The translations under genes were made by a program, and so were the position numbers. Shown here in pieces: positions 1 through 9,268 of a DNA stretch of 20,195 nucleotides. Below the pieces are notes generated by a model. It had not been told where the DNA came from. It worked only from the letters and a program-made list of their open reading frames with translations, and did not search any database. Origin of the DNA: Haplosporangium gracile (Eukaryota > Mortierellomycota > Mortierellomycetes > Mortierellales > Mortierellaceae); contig JAAAUF010000769.1 in assembly GCA_015499985.1 (NCBI GenBank), positions 1 through 20,195 on the forward strand, in the 5' to 3' direction. Each line of letters opens with the position of its first letter. The stretch's first letter is position 1.

Positions 1-983
1 CTATTCTGCCAAAAAAAAAAAAAAAAAAAAAAAAACTTTTTTTGCTGCTGCTCTGTTGTTGTTTTGTACTCATTCCCATAAAGCAGTTTGAGGAAAGAGG
101 TGGAGAGGTGGTGAAGCGGGAGAAGGAGAAGGAGAAAGAAAAGCATAGGAGTAATGGTCTTTACCTGTGGACAAGAAAAAAGAGAAAGGTGGTGGGGTAG
201 GGCAATTGAGTAGGAGAGAAGGACAGATTGATGTGTGTGTTACAGGAAAGAGTGAGAGTGAATGTGTGTGGGGGCGGCGGGAGGGGTGGTAGGTGCTGAA
301 GATGGAGTGAAGGAGAGAGTGAGAGAGAGAAAGGGGGAGGGGAGGGAGAAGGGCCGTTTGGTGTGTCTGTGTATTGGGGGGAAGAAGAGGAAAGGGACAA
401 CAGTGCAAAGGGTAAGAAAGAGGCAAGCAGTAGAAAGGGTAAGGGAGCACAAGAAAAATAAAAAGAAAAAGAGCGGGGGAGTCTGCTTCTTTTTATATGA
501 GCCATACCTAAACGAAAAAAATGTCCGACTCAAGGACTTTTAACATATTCATTCCCTATCAGTCAGTCAGTGATATCTCTCCTCTCAAAAAAGAATACTC
601 TAATCAGCCAGCTCAGCTGCCAACTATCACTCAATGATAACGCACAAAAAGAACAAAGAAAAATGACTGTGCCTCATCCATATCAGCCTCCATCCATAGT
701 CATCGCCATCCTCGGCACTGCCTCTCTTTTCTGCAGCTTATCGCCCACAAAGAACCACCATGGGCCACACTCTTTCGGCCTCCTGTTGATTTTTCATTTT
801 CTCAATTTAATAGAAGATCGTCGCCTTACCTTTTCCGCCCGACCTGCCCTACCTGATACGGCACAGTCATTCCGTCCTCTCTCTCCCACTCAATCCAAAA
901 ACTGAGACCGCCCAGAGAAAATAGCCGCATTTTGTTTTCCGTTCGTCCATACTTAGATGCTGGCTGGACTGAACTAATCTGAT

Positions 984-1003
984 CTGACTGACTGACTGAC
1001 TGA
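984..1003. repeat. CTGA microsatellite, 5 units
   Basis: Five perfect copies of the 4-mer CTGA lie in tandem. A shorter related CAGT repeat lies near 561-572. This is a simple repeat with no visible coding role. Confidence 0.9.
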
Positions 1004-1854
1004 AGGTGGCTAACTGAACATGTTCCTCCCTGAATAATGATGTCTCGCCAGCCACCCGGTAGCTAAGCCAGCAAACGAACGGAGCCAGCTACGAAGAAGC
1101 AAGCCAATAGCGGTTTCATCCAATCCTTACATCTACTCTATTCCACACCAAAGAGAGTTAAAGGAGAGATTAGAAGAAGGAAGGGATACGACACCATGAA
1201 CTCTCCCCGAAGAGAAAAAAGGTAATAGATAGATAGCGAGACAAGTTAGACAAAGAAGAGAGAGAAACGGTTCATTACTCTTCAGTGCAATGAACAAAGC
1301 AGACCAGAAATGAGCGTTCTTGTTGCAACACGTTCAATAAGGAGCTAGCTGTTGGCTAGCGACAACAAGATCTAATTTTTTTTGTCCTTTTTTTGTTACA
1401 AGCTGTAAAGGCGGCTGTCTAATCTCATCTACTCCTCCACACTTTTGCCTTCGTCGCTCATCTCATTTTCTTTGTGTTGTCAAAGTTTTCTTTCTAGCGC
1501 TTTGCTTATACTTTCCCCCGTATCTATTTTCCTGAAAAAGCTCTTAAGAAAGTTTTCTTTCCTTAGTTCTTTCTGTTTTAAACACGAGCTGTGATTTGTT
1601 CAATTTGCCTACCTAGGGGTCCAAACAAAACAACAGTAATAAAGAGAGGATCAGGCCAGGCCACAACAAAAGAGAGTTGCTGGCTGTGAGTAAAGGTGGG
1701 GAAAACCTTTTTTTTTCATGACCCTCATTCATTTCAAATCTTTTTTGTGTTTTCATTTCAATACAGTAAATAAATCTGCATCAATGCGTCAGTGGAGTGG
1801 TCGAGGTAACAAGGTCATAACTTTTCCCCCTCCTCGAAGGGTAGCTCACCCGAT

Positions 1855-1880
1855 CGGTCGAATGAGCCGGTCGAATGAGC
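1855..1880. repeat. Perfect 13-bp tandem duplication
   Basis: The 13-mer CGGTCGAATGAGC occurs twice head to tail with no spacer. It lies in a stretch with no credible gene. It may be a slippage duplication or a pair of binding sites; the sequence does not say which. Confidence 0.9.
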
Positions 1881-2093
1881 TGGCCTTTTCTCGAAATATA
1901 TGCAACCTTTTTTCGGGGCTGAATGAATATTCTTCCCTCCTGCCCCTGCCATTGTTTGTTTGTTTTGTTTGTTGACACACAAACAGCACACGCATTGCAT
2001 TTTGCATATTGGCCCCACACCAATTGATTCTTGTCTCCCCCTCTCATTGTCTGGAAAAGTGCCCCGTGTCCTAAGAGAGCCTCAAAGCCATAG

Positions 2094-2186
2094 CGCAGCG
2101 GGTGGAAGGAATCGAACGGCAACGCCAGACATAGACATAGACACCGCCGAAATCGAGAGGAACGAGATAGGAAGGCGACAGAAAAG
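2094..2186 (+). other. Exon-like island ending in a strong splice donor
   Basis: An open frame with Arg/His-rich content (residues such as RHRHRHRRNREERDRK) ends in phase 0 at AAAAG followed by GTGAGC, a good fungal donor. The next plus-strand exon-like segment (2625-2673) also starts in phase 0, so the two could splice with a 438-nt intron. I find no start codon, no domain and no convincing acceptor on the left. A second frame across the same DNA is also open. Treat it as a hint only. Confidence 0.15.
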
Positions 2187-2624
2187 GTGAGCAATTTTCA
2201 GTCTGCATGCATCTGCCGTATCTGCAATAAGAAAGAGAAAAGGAGAAACCCACAATTCACTTCGTCGTTGTCGTCATATCCGTGCCCACTCACTTTTCTC
2301 TCTCGGCATGAACAACCGACTAGTTCAAAAGCACCTGCACCTGCAAACACAACTTCCCAGATGGAGTATATCTGTGTCGATCTTGCTTTTTTCCCATCCA
2401 CTTTCCCATTCCCAAATGCATGCAGCAAACTTGACCCACTTTTCCCATCCACATTCACGTTGTCCCTGGTGTATCTCCATAAAGTCACCTTTGTCACCTG
2501 CAATGGCGCACAATCTCCAACACCAAAACAACCCACACAGACCCTTTCCCTCCCCTCCATTATGCCTGATTTGGGAGATATCTACCATTAACAAGTTACT
2601 TACTCGCATTGTTTCTTCAATCAG

Positions 2625-2673
2625 GTAGCCACCAGTGACGAGATCGATGAGTCCTATGGCAGTGCAACATCAG
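2625..2673 (+). other. 49-bp exon-like island, open on both strands
   Basis: On the plus strand it is preceded by a pyrimidine-rich acceptor ending in TCAG and followed by GTAACC. Only phase 0 is open, giving VATSDEIDESYGSATS with coding-like codons. On the minus strand the overlapping segment 2653-2604 has an acceptor ATAG and a perfect GTAAGT donor, and reads LIDLVTGGYLIEETMR. Both readings look coding, so strand and reality are unresolved. Confidence 0.2.
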
Positions 2674-3047
2674 GTAACCAGAGGTAATAGGTTCAATTGG
2701 CCCACCACAAATGAAATAAGGATGATTGGGTCGTTTTGCATATATTACTCGGCGAGTATTATGTCTGTCTTTCTGCAGTCAGATGTGTGCCTGAGCTAAG
2801 TAATATATCTGCTCTCTCCTTCTGCCTTCAATAATCCTCTATCCTCACTCATCCGTATGAGCCTTGTTTTCATTTTTGTCTCTTTACCCGCAATAAAGAC
2901 AAGTAGGGGATTGAAGAAAGAGAGACAGGAGCAAAAAAAAAAAGTCCATGGTTTCCTTCTCAGTAGAAGTTCCAATTCCTCACACTTCCCAGACTTTTTG
3001 TTTTTGTTTTGTTTTTGTTTGAAAAGAGAAACTTGTCAATGCTTTTC

Positions 3048-3074
3048 TTTTTTTTTTTTTTTTTTTTTTTTTTT
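3048..3074. repeat. T27 homopolymer
   Basis: An uninterrupted run of 27 T in a T-rich, gene-free segment. Runs this long are prone to sequencing-length error, so the exact count is uncertain. Confidence 0.9.
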
Positions 3075-3482
3075 GACTTTAAACCATTACCCTTCTGCTT
3101 CCCTTTGATGCCTTTCTGTTTCCACCCATGGAAAACTCTACACTTCTATCTCTCTTCTCCTATCGTCATTTTTTCCTTATCAAGATTTTCACTCCGCCTA
3201 TGCTGCTCTGTTTTTTTTGGGTGGTTTTGAATTCAAAGCAGCAGCAATGGTGTTTGGCGCCTAACCTTAACCCTCTTTCTCTCTTTTCTTACAAGACATA
3301 GCTTTCTATTTACCTTATGGTCGTGTCGCCCTGATGCCTCTCTCTCTCCTCTAGTCCTCTCTAGCCTGATCTACTTCCCAATCCAGCTTTTGCGCTCTTG
3401 ACCACTGCTTTTTCTCCATCTAAAAAGTCGCAGTCTGTTTGGTTATTTTTCTTTGTGTTCTTGAAAAAATTGTTGAGCATAG

Positions 3483-3652
3483 GACAGGAGAATGTCCCCC
3501 ATTGTACAACAATAACAGATTCAATGGTCCTGCCTCTTCCAGCACAGACCAGAACAAACAGGAACGAAGAAATGCGCAGGAAAACGGAAGGAGAACGACA
3601 AAAAAAGAACAGCCGCCAAAAGATAGCATAGATACAACAGATACAACTGACG
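3483..3652 (+). other. Low-complexity exon-like island
   Basis: It is bounded by an ATAG acceptor and GACG followed by GTATAC. Two frames are open. One reads as a polar, Asn/Gln/Lys/Thr-rich segment (YNNNRFNGPASSSTDQNKQ and onward), similar in style to disordered linkers in the confident proteins of this window. No domain, start or stop can be attached to it. It may be a disordered exon or simply A-rich non-coding DNA. Confidence 0.12.
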
Positions 3653-4271
3653 GTATACACCATACCGATTTTTTTTTTCTTTTTTCAATTTCGGGTGTGC
3701 GGATCTCTGTGGGCAGAAAAGAGTGTTGATTTCTTTTTGCTAAACACATGGACAAACAAACAAAACGCATTCACCGCAATTCATCTCTTGCTTATGTTTA
3801 CTGCATGAACTTAGGTGGATAGACTTGACGGCCCATCGGGTTTCCACTATTCAGCTGGTTAGTATCAGTCCCCGAATAAACACTTTAACCACGGGGTTGT
3901 TTTCTCTTTCGTAGGGTCTGGTTGGTACCTCTCTCTTGCCTGTTTATTAGCAACCACACCACTACCTAACTGATAGGTGGGATGAAATTAACTTTTTCAC
4001 TTGCCCCTACATAACTTTTTATTTAAAGCGTCTTAGTCAGAGACACGACGAAGAAAGATGTTTGGTGACCATGCATTCACAAAAAACAATGAACTTTGTC
4101 AATTAGGATGAGAATTGCTACAATGACGATGGGGTGAGCGTAGAAAAAAAAACCAAAGGAAGCTATCTATTCTACGGAGTTACTGTGTTATCATTGGAAC
4201 TTGTTTAAAGCACACAAGCCGGTTAAAAGATTAATAGAAGTGAGAAGCTGCTGTGTCTGTGATATACATAC

Positions 4272-4355
4272 CGCGGTCGGCCGTGCTGTTTGCTGATTAC
4301 CCATCCACATTCTACGAGCAGCATCCTCGCCATCGTTGACAAAAGCCCAAGCATT
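4272..4355 (-). other. Exon-like island ending in GTATGT
   Basis: Read leftward, the segment gives NAWAFVNDGEDAARRMWMGN and continues to a GTATGT donor just left of 4272. The composition is protein-like, with Trp, Gly and acidic residues. The upstream side is a T11 tract with no AG acceptor next to it, so no exon start can be placed. The plus strand is also open across the same bases. It could be a remnant or chance. Confidence 0.15.
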
Positions 4356-4635
4356 TTTTGGAAAAAAAAAAATGCAGCGGCGCGCAGCGGCCTACGCGAT
4401 AAAGCGCCATGAGTTCAGCCAGATAGGTAGGAGCATCCGGTAGAAGACTTGTAAACGCCACGCTCCGATGCTGAATGAAATGGTTCCTCGTTCCTGTTCT
4501 TGTTTTCTTGTTCTATCTCTCTCCATCTTTCTCCCTGTTACTATCGGAGACGTTACTATTTTTTCTTCTTCTTTCTTCCTTCCTGTGTGTTTTTTTTCAT
4601 GTGCCAAAACATCACAGCCATCCATTTGAAAAATA

Positions 4636-4949
4636 CTACAACTTAATCTTTCCTACTTCATCCCCCGCCCTGTCCCCCCGCATTATCGCTACCCACCGAG
4701 AATACACACTCCCAACGATGATAGTAAACCCTGCTATGCTCGCATCTAAGACTTTCTTTTGTTGCCCACGAAAGTGTAACCAGAGAGGCGAGAGATAATG
4801 AAATAGGTATAACAAATGGAGGAGTAAGAATGGGTGCCAGGACGGAGGAATAGGATGATATGCTATCTCCAGCTGTCGGAGATGAAAAACAAGGCAGCCC
4901 AAAACCTGTTCAACCCAGCCGAAAGTCACTCACTTGGCAGTAGCAGCAT
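4636..4949 (-). CDS. Putative 43-residue single-pass membrane protein, two exons
   Basis: Tentative gene. Exon 1 (4949-4934) holds ATG and five codons, MLLLP, then a perfect GTGAGT donor in phase 1. Exon 2 (4751-4636) follows an AAAG acceptor and reads LDASIAGFTIIVGSVYSRW and on to the end GDEVGKIKL and a stop. The hydrophobic run at about residues 10-30 could be one membrane helix with a charged C-terminal tail. Support comes from the phase match and a strongly CT-rich leader on the coding strand directly upstream (4960-5030), as seen at other starts here. Against it: the acceptor lacks an adjacent pyrimidine tract, codon use is unbiased, and I recognise no family. It lies head-to-tail behind METTL26. 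Confidence 0.33.
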
Positions 4950-4959
4950 CTTAAAAGGG

Positions 4960-5030
4960 GAGTAAGAAAGAAAGGAGGAAGGTGAGAGGAGAGGAGAGGA
5001 GGGGAGAGGAGAAGGAGTAGGAGATTGGTT
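4960..5030 (-). promoter_or_regulatory. CT-rich leader tract (minus strand)
   Basis: The plus strand is almost pure purine with GAGGA/GAGGG repeats, so the minus strand is a polypyrimidine block ending about 10 nt before the ATG at 4949. CT-rich blocks just upstream of start codons are a known feature of fungal promoters and 5' UTRs. It is the main context argument for the small gene at 4636-4949. Confidence 0.4.
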
Positions 5031-5162
5031 GGGGGTCATTCGTTAAATCGGCCCACATGCAGGACAAAGAATTCATCCGAGCCCGTCTAATTGAACGCGA
5101 CACATTCAATTACAGATATCACCCTTCCGTCCATTCTTTCAGCATGTCCGAAAGAGCCGTTT

Positions 5163-5168
5163 TTTATT
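5163..5168 (-). terminator. Poly(A) signal AATAAA for METTL26
   Basis: TTTATT on the plus strand gives AATAAA on the minus strand, 79 nt past the METTL26 stop. Position and sequence fit a cleavage and polyadenylation signal. Confidence 0.5.
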
Positions 5169-5246
5169 TCTCGCATAGTGGTATCCTTGCATTTGGCCGA
5201 TCGGCACAACACCCCACCCAAGTCTCTATTCATGCGCCGTTTTGGA

Positions 5247-6730
5247 TTATTGCTTGGTAAAGAAGAGCATATAATTGTTCGAGGGCATGTCCACGATCTG
5301 ATCGAGCTTCAATTGGACTTCGTGACTGGCCGCAACGGCCTCAATCTCTTCAATGTCACGGACTCCCCAAGAGGCGTCCCTTCCTCGCAGTGTCTTGTCG
5401 AACTATCATCACATATGTGGGATTCAACAGAAGAAAGTGATAATTTCAATAAGTGTCGGAAATGTGATTAGAAGCATGCATAATTGTTCAAAAGCATGAA
5501 AAGAAGGGCAGTAAAGAAAAAAGAGGAAGTAGGGATGGTTAACAATATGGGATGGTTTACTGGTTTCCTCGGTGCGCATGTCCCCTATTCATTTTTTGTC
5601 ACTTCTTTTGCAATGTCAGATTTTTTTTTTTCGCTGAATAATTTCGCGTTATGTTTTTTTTGATATAGTGAGGGGTGTCTCGGATAGGAGGCCCTGGAGA
5701 GTGGGATTCTCATCTTGCCTACTCTTTGTCTCCCATTTCATATGCTAACGCCAGCTACTACCCACAAGCCTTCCTTTTCTTACAAAATTAGAGCAGCACC
5801 CAATTGCCTGTTATGTTTAACCATCACGCTTACATTCACACCATAACTAGCAAAAGTTGTCTTACCTCGCGGTTGCTTTCAGTGTTAAAAGTACCATCCT
5901 TCTTAAAGGGCCCATACACCACAAGCCGCCCGCCCGGTTTGAGTACCCGTCCCGCACCACGGATAATCGACTGTCCTACGACCCATGGCGAGATGTGAAA
6001 AACATTTGTCGCCATCACCACATCGTAGCACGGCTGCTCCTCCTGCTCCTGCCTCTGTTCTTGCCCTTGCCCTTGTTGATGTTCCTGCTGGCCAGCACGA
6101 AGGACATGCTGCCAGTGAACAGGATTCGTCGCATCAAGCTCGAGGGCCGGACGGATAAGATGTCCTTCCTTGAGGAGGTCGGAAGCATAGGCGTCAATGC
6201 TGGCCAGGAGGGCGGTATCGTATTCTGTGGGCTGGAAGATTACGTTGGGGTGGGATTTTGAGTAATGGTAGGTGTGCTGTCCAGATCCCGAGCCCACTTC
6301 CAACACTAACGAAAAAAAAGCCCACAGAGAAAAGTAAGTGGAGAGAAATAGGAAAGACGAGGTGTCAGTAAGAGTCAGAAACAATACAGCGTTCCTTGCT
6401 TGTCTCACCTGAACACGTATCCTACAGCGGATATCCCATAAACGGTCATCTTCATATCAGTTCAACTATCCATAATCGCGCTAGCAAAAACACTCTTTTT
6501 ATACCTTGACGGGCAGTATCGAAATAGGGCCGCAATTGGTCTAGGATTACGTCTTTGTTACGATCAGCAGCAGCGAAAAAGACCTTGCGATCCATCTGGA
6601 CATATTCACTGCAGTTCTGATGGAATCCTGCTCCTTCTGTTTGAGACAGTTGCGTAGTGGTCGCGTTGGTATTTGTGTTGATGTCCGCTGGCATAGGTGC
6701 GGAAGAGGAGGTAGTTGTCGTGTTAGCCAT
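5247..6730 (-). CDS. METTL26: METTL26/DUF938 family SAM-dependent methyltransferase
   Basis: Three exons: 6730-6505, 6305-5866 and 5402-5247, with GT-AG introns of 199 and 463 nt. Together they give 273 residues with phases that join cleanly. After a Thr/Asn-rich N-terminus, the core starts at FFAAADRNKDVILDQLRPYF (about 51-70). SAM-binding motif I is VLEVGSGSGQH (76-86), followed by the FQPTEYD acidic motif (99-105), a FHISPW segment (178-183), LKPGG (197-201) and YGPFKKDG (206-213). The last exon supplies FDKTLRGRDASWGVRDIEEI (223-242) and a conserved MPSNNYMLFF end. This order matches human METTL26 closely. The family is predicted to bind SAM; its substrate is not established. A Gln/Glu-rich stretch (about 147-166) is an insertion that the human protein lacks. 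Divergent from SYF2. Confidence 0.93.
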
Positions 6731-7361
6731 TGTAGTTTAGATGTTGCTTGTTTAACGAAGAAGAAAGAGAGTGTGTTTTGTGATATCGAGAACTGCTGTT
6801 GTGGTGGAGGAAACGGAGGAGGGGGGAGAGGAAGGCGTAGGTGGAGGAAGGTTGTTGAAAAACAAAAAAGAAAGGAGAAAAAGAAGAAAAAAAGAGAGAA
6901 ACGAAAAATGGAACAATTAACGAAAAACAAGGGAGCGCGAAGAAGGGGGGAGAGCGAACGAAAGCAGCCTTTGGTTTGAGGGGGCGATTTTTGGCATGAT
7001 GCTGTTGTTGTTACAAGGGCTCGTACACTGATAGTAACGGTCTTTGTTCGTGTCCCCGCACCATAACTGGGAACGAAGCGTGAGTACATAGACCTACAGT
7101 GATTGCGGACGAGCAGCAGCGAAGAGACCATTATTGGATTACTGTGTTGTGTTGTAAGGAGAAGCGAAAGTAAGGGGGTTGATTTTGCTTGAGAGAAGAA
7201 CAAAAAAAGGGTGGATTAGTGAGCATTCAAGGCAGAACGCGCGCCCGTTTTGATTTCTGTGACGTGATCCGTTTTTTTTTAATAAAGGTGGCAGAGCTGA
7301 TCTTGTTTCGAGGCATTCATTCGTTTCTCACAAACCACCACCGCTACACATACATACTATA
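6731..7361. promoter_or_regulatory. Shared divergent promoter, METTL26 and SYF2
   Basis: These 631 bp separate two divergent start codons. The METTL26-proximal part (about 6760-6960) is GA-rich on the plus strand, so CT-rich in the METTL26 direction. A TTTTTTTTAATAAAG stretch near 7271-7286 lies about 80 bp before the SYF2 start and could serve as an AT-rich core element. A minus-strand frame from ATG at 7131 (MVSSLLLVRNHCRSMYSRF) resembles a mitochondrial presequence, but I could not splice it in frame to METTL26, so I treat it as leader or promoter DNA. Confidence 0.5.
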
Positions 7362-8852
7362 ATGCCACCAAAGAAGAAAGCCGCACCCAGAAAGACAAAG
7401 GCACAAGCTGCAGCAGAGGCAAAGGCAGAAGCAGAGGCACAAGCTGCTGCAGCAGCAGCAGCAGAGGCAGCGGCGGAAGAAGCAACAATCAAAGAGGACG
7501 AGGAGGAGGCTGTCACTGTCAAGACAACCACCATGACCACAGAGACCGTCGTCACAACTACCATGACCGTCGCCAGCGCACAGGATGAATCAAAGGAGGA
7601 CAGCAATAGCAACAGCAACACAATTGAAGAAGTCAAGGCGGAGGTAGTAAAAGAGAAGCCAGAGAAGAAGGGTGGTCGTTCCAAGAGAAAGGCCAAGGAT
7701 GAGTTGACGGTGGTGGAAGAGGAAGAGAAGGTGGCAGCAACAGCAACGAAGACAAAGACATCAGCGAAGCCACAAGCACCAGTACTGACAAGTAGTCAGG
7801 ACCAGGACCAGGACCAGGAAATGAAGGAGGTCGAGCCTGAGGCGTCTGCCTCTTCGTCATCGTTGTCGTCTGCAATTGCACCTGCATCAAAGTCGAATGG
7901 CGCGGGACTCACCATGGCAGAAAGGATGGAGAAACTGAAAGGACTTCGCCAAAAGATGGTAGCACATCTTTTTTAATCTATTTAGCTCTTCTCACTTTAT
8001 CGCTTTGTGAAAAAAAAGAAATTGTTCTAACAAAACTCTTTTTCTTCGTCTCGTAATATAGAATGCATCAAAGCAAGCGAACAGGACGGATCTGATGGCA
8101 GAACACCAAAAGTCCAAGGTCAACCACAGGGAGGAGGCCAAGAAGGCGAGAGCACGCGAGGCAGCAGAGGAAATGATGTCCAAGCAGGAAGCAGAGGAGG
8201 CAGGAGAAGACTATGAGCGTTCGCAATTCTGGAACTACTCTGCAGAGAGTGTCGAGCGTTGGAATGAAAAGCAGGAAGCCAAGCGAGTCCGCATGGACAA
8301 CAAGTTCACAGGTAACACAAAGGAGACGGAAAGAGACTGAATGTCGTATTTTCATTATCGGGGGTTTTTTATCAAAGTACAGCGTCGTACACCTGGATTT
8401 CAACCACGAGTTACCAACCACGCTTTCGTATCTTGAACAATGTGTTTTTGTTAGACTGGGACCAAATGAACCACAAAAAGTACTTGAGGCAGGTGGGCGA
8501 GCTCAAGCCAAACTTGGCGGCATACAATGCAAAGAAGGAGGCAGCGATGCATGTGAACGAGGATGGCGAGCTGGTGGTGGCGAGCGATTCTGGATTCTAT
8601 CGGGATGCCAACTCGGTGGCTTTCTTGTCGGATGCTAAGCCCAATGCGCTTGCGGTGGATCGTCTTGCAGCGGATGTGGTCAAGCAGATTGAAGCACGAT
8701 CAAAGTTCTCGAAGCGCAGGGCACACAAGGATGATGAGGATGTCAACTACATCAACGACGCCAACCAGCGGTTCAACCAGAAGATTGCTCGGTTCTACGA
8801 CAAACATACCAAGGAGATCCGCGATGACTTTGAGCGTGGTACAGCTCTGTAA
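7362..8852 (+). CDS. SYF2: Pre-mRNA-splicing factor SYF2
   Basis: Three exons: 7362-7958, 8062-8311 and 8455-8852, with introns of 103 and 143 nt. They give 414 residues. The SYF2 domain starts near residue 185 (MAERMEKLKGLRQKM) and runs to the end. It includes DYERSQFWNYSAESVERW, DQMNHKKYLRQVGELKPN, FSKRRAHKDDEDVNYINDAN and the closing RFYDKHTKEIRDDFERGTAL, all recognisable in yeast and human SYF2. SYF2 belongs to the Prp19-associated (NineTeen) complex and acts in the nucleus in active spliceosomes. The first 180 or so residues are an unusual extension: Lys-rich start, Ala/Glu-rich run (about 17-45), Thr/Val stretch, Lys/Glu blocks and a DQ repeat. The family is usually about 215-260 residues long. 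The start follows a CACAAACC-type leader and no nearer in-frame ATG precedes it. Confidence 0.95.
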
Positions 8853-9268
8853 TTTGTTTGCTGTAATGTCTCTGATTAGTCGCACAGGTCGAATAAAATT
8901 GTCATTCATGGGAGTGTATTATTAAGGGCCACGAGAGGTTGTTTACTGAGGGTTTCCTGTGGGGTCAACTCTTGACCTTTTTTTTTTTTTTCACTCGTTT
9001 TTTTTTTTCCAATCCACTCGAGATCCTCACCCCCTCTTTTCTGTCGCCCCCAAAAAAAAAAACACAAACAACAACGCCATTTGGCACATTCTCGGACGCC
9101 CTTGCCTCGCTCTCACTCAAAACGAATTATACACATTCACTAGTCCAGTCTACCGTCGACATACGTCACGAAAGCTTTTTTTTTCTCGGTTGAAATCATT
9201 GCAACCGTTCTCGACTGAAACACACCCAAGTGTGAGAGGAGAGGCACGGGCTCTGAATCCGGAACGTC
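8853..9268 (+). promoter_or_regulatory. SYF2 3' end and HP1 promoter
   Basis: The 416-bp gap between two genes on the same strand first holds the SYF2 3' UTR with a poly(A) signal. Then come T-rich and CT-rich runs (about 8979-9050), and then the HP1 leader. The pyrimidine-rich strand matches the HP1 direction. No further gene is visible. Confidence 0.5.
8892..8897 (+). terminator. Poly(A) signal AATAAA for SYF2
   Basis: A canonical AATAAA lies 40 nt past the SYF2 stop codon, in the expected position for 3'-end formation. Confidence 0.6.

Larger units (their letters stand above)
1..4635. other. Gene-poor left region with simple repeats
   Basis: No open frame here resembles a known protein. 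The segment opens with a run of 25 A (11-35). From about 90 to 480 the plus strand is GA-rich, so the minus strand is CT-rich. In this window CT-rich tracts lie upstream of starts on their own strand (NoxR, METTL26), so this could be the 5' region of a leftward gene beyond the edge. Other contents are five CTGA units (984-1003), a 13-bp tandem duplication (1855-1880), a run of 27 T (3048-3074) and several exon-like islands listed separately. The longer ORFs are low complexity on both strands and look like shadows of simple sequence. Confidence 0.6.

Noticed and set aside
70..533. Several minus-strand Pro/Ser/Leu-rich ORFs
   Set aside because: They are translations of a CT-rich tract with no domain and they overlap in all three frames.
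663..905. Plus-strand ORF from ATG at 663 with a good AAAAATG context
   Set aside because: The 80-residue product has no recognisable motif and no supporting splice or promoter signals beyond the context.
2085..2135. tRNA-like A box (TAGCGCAGCGG) and nearby ATCGAAC
   Set aside because: The D-stem and acceptor do not pair and no proper T-arm follows at the right distance.
3830..3920. tRNA-like TCAGCTGGTTAG with a CCCCG...CGGGG pairing
   Set aside because: There is no B box and the stem spacing is wrong for a tRNA.
5091..5471. Plus-strand ORF of 126 codons
   Set aside because: It is antisense to the last METTL26 exon, whose minus-strand reading matches the family motif by motif.
6547..7203. 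Minus-strand ORF of 218 codons with a presequence-like start
   Set aside because: It overlaps METTL26 exon 1 in another frame, turns into polypyrimidine low complexity, and cannot be spliced in frame to METTL26.
7328..7696. Minus-strand Ser/Ala-rich ORF opposite SYF2 exon 1
   Set aside because: It is a shadow of the Ala/Glu repeat on the coding strand.
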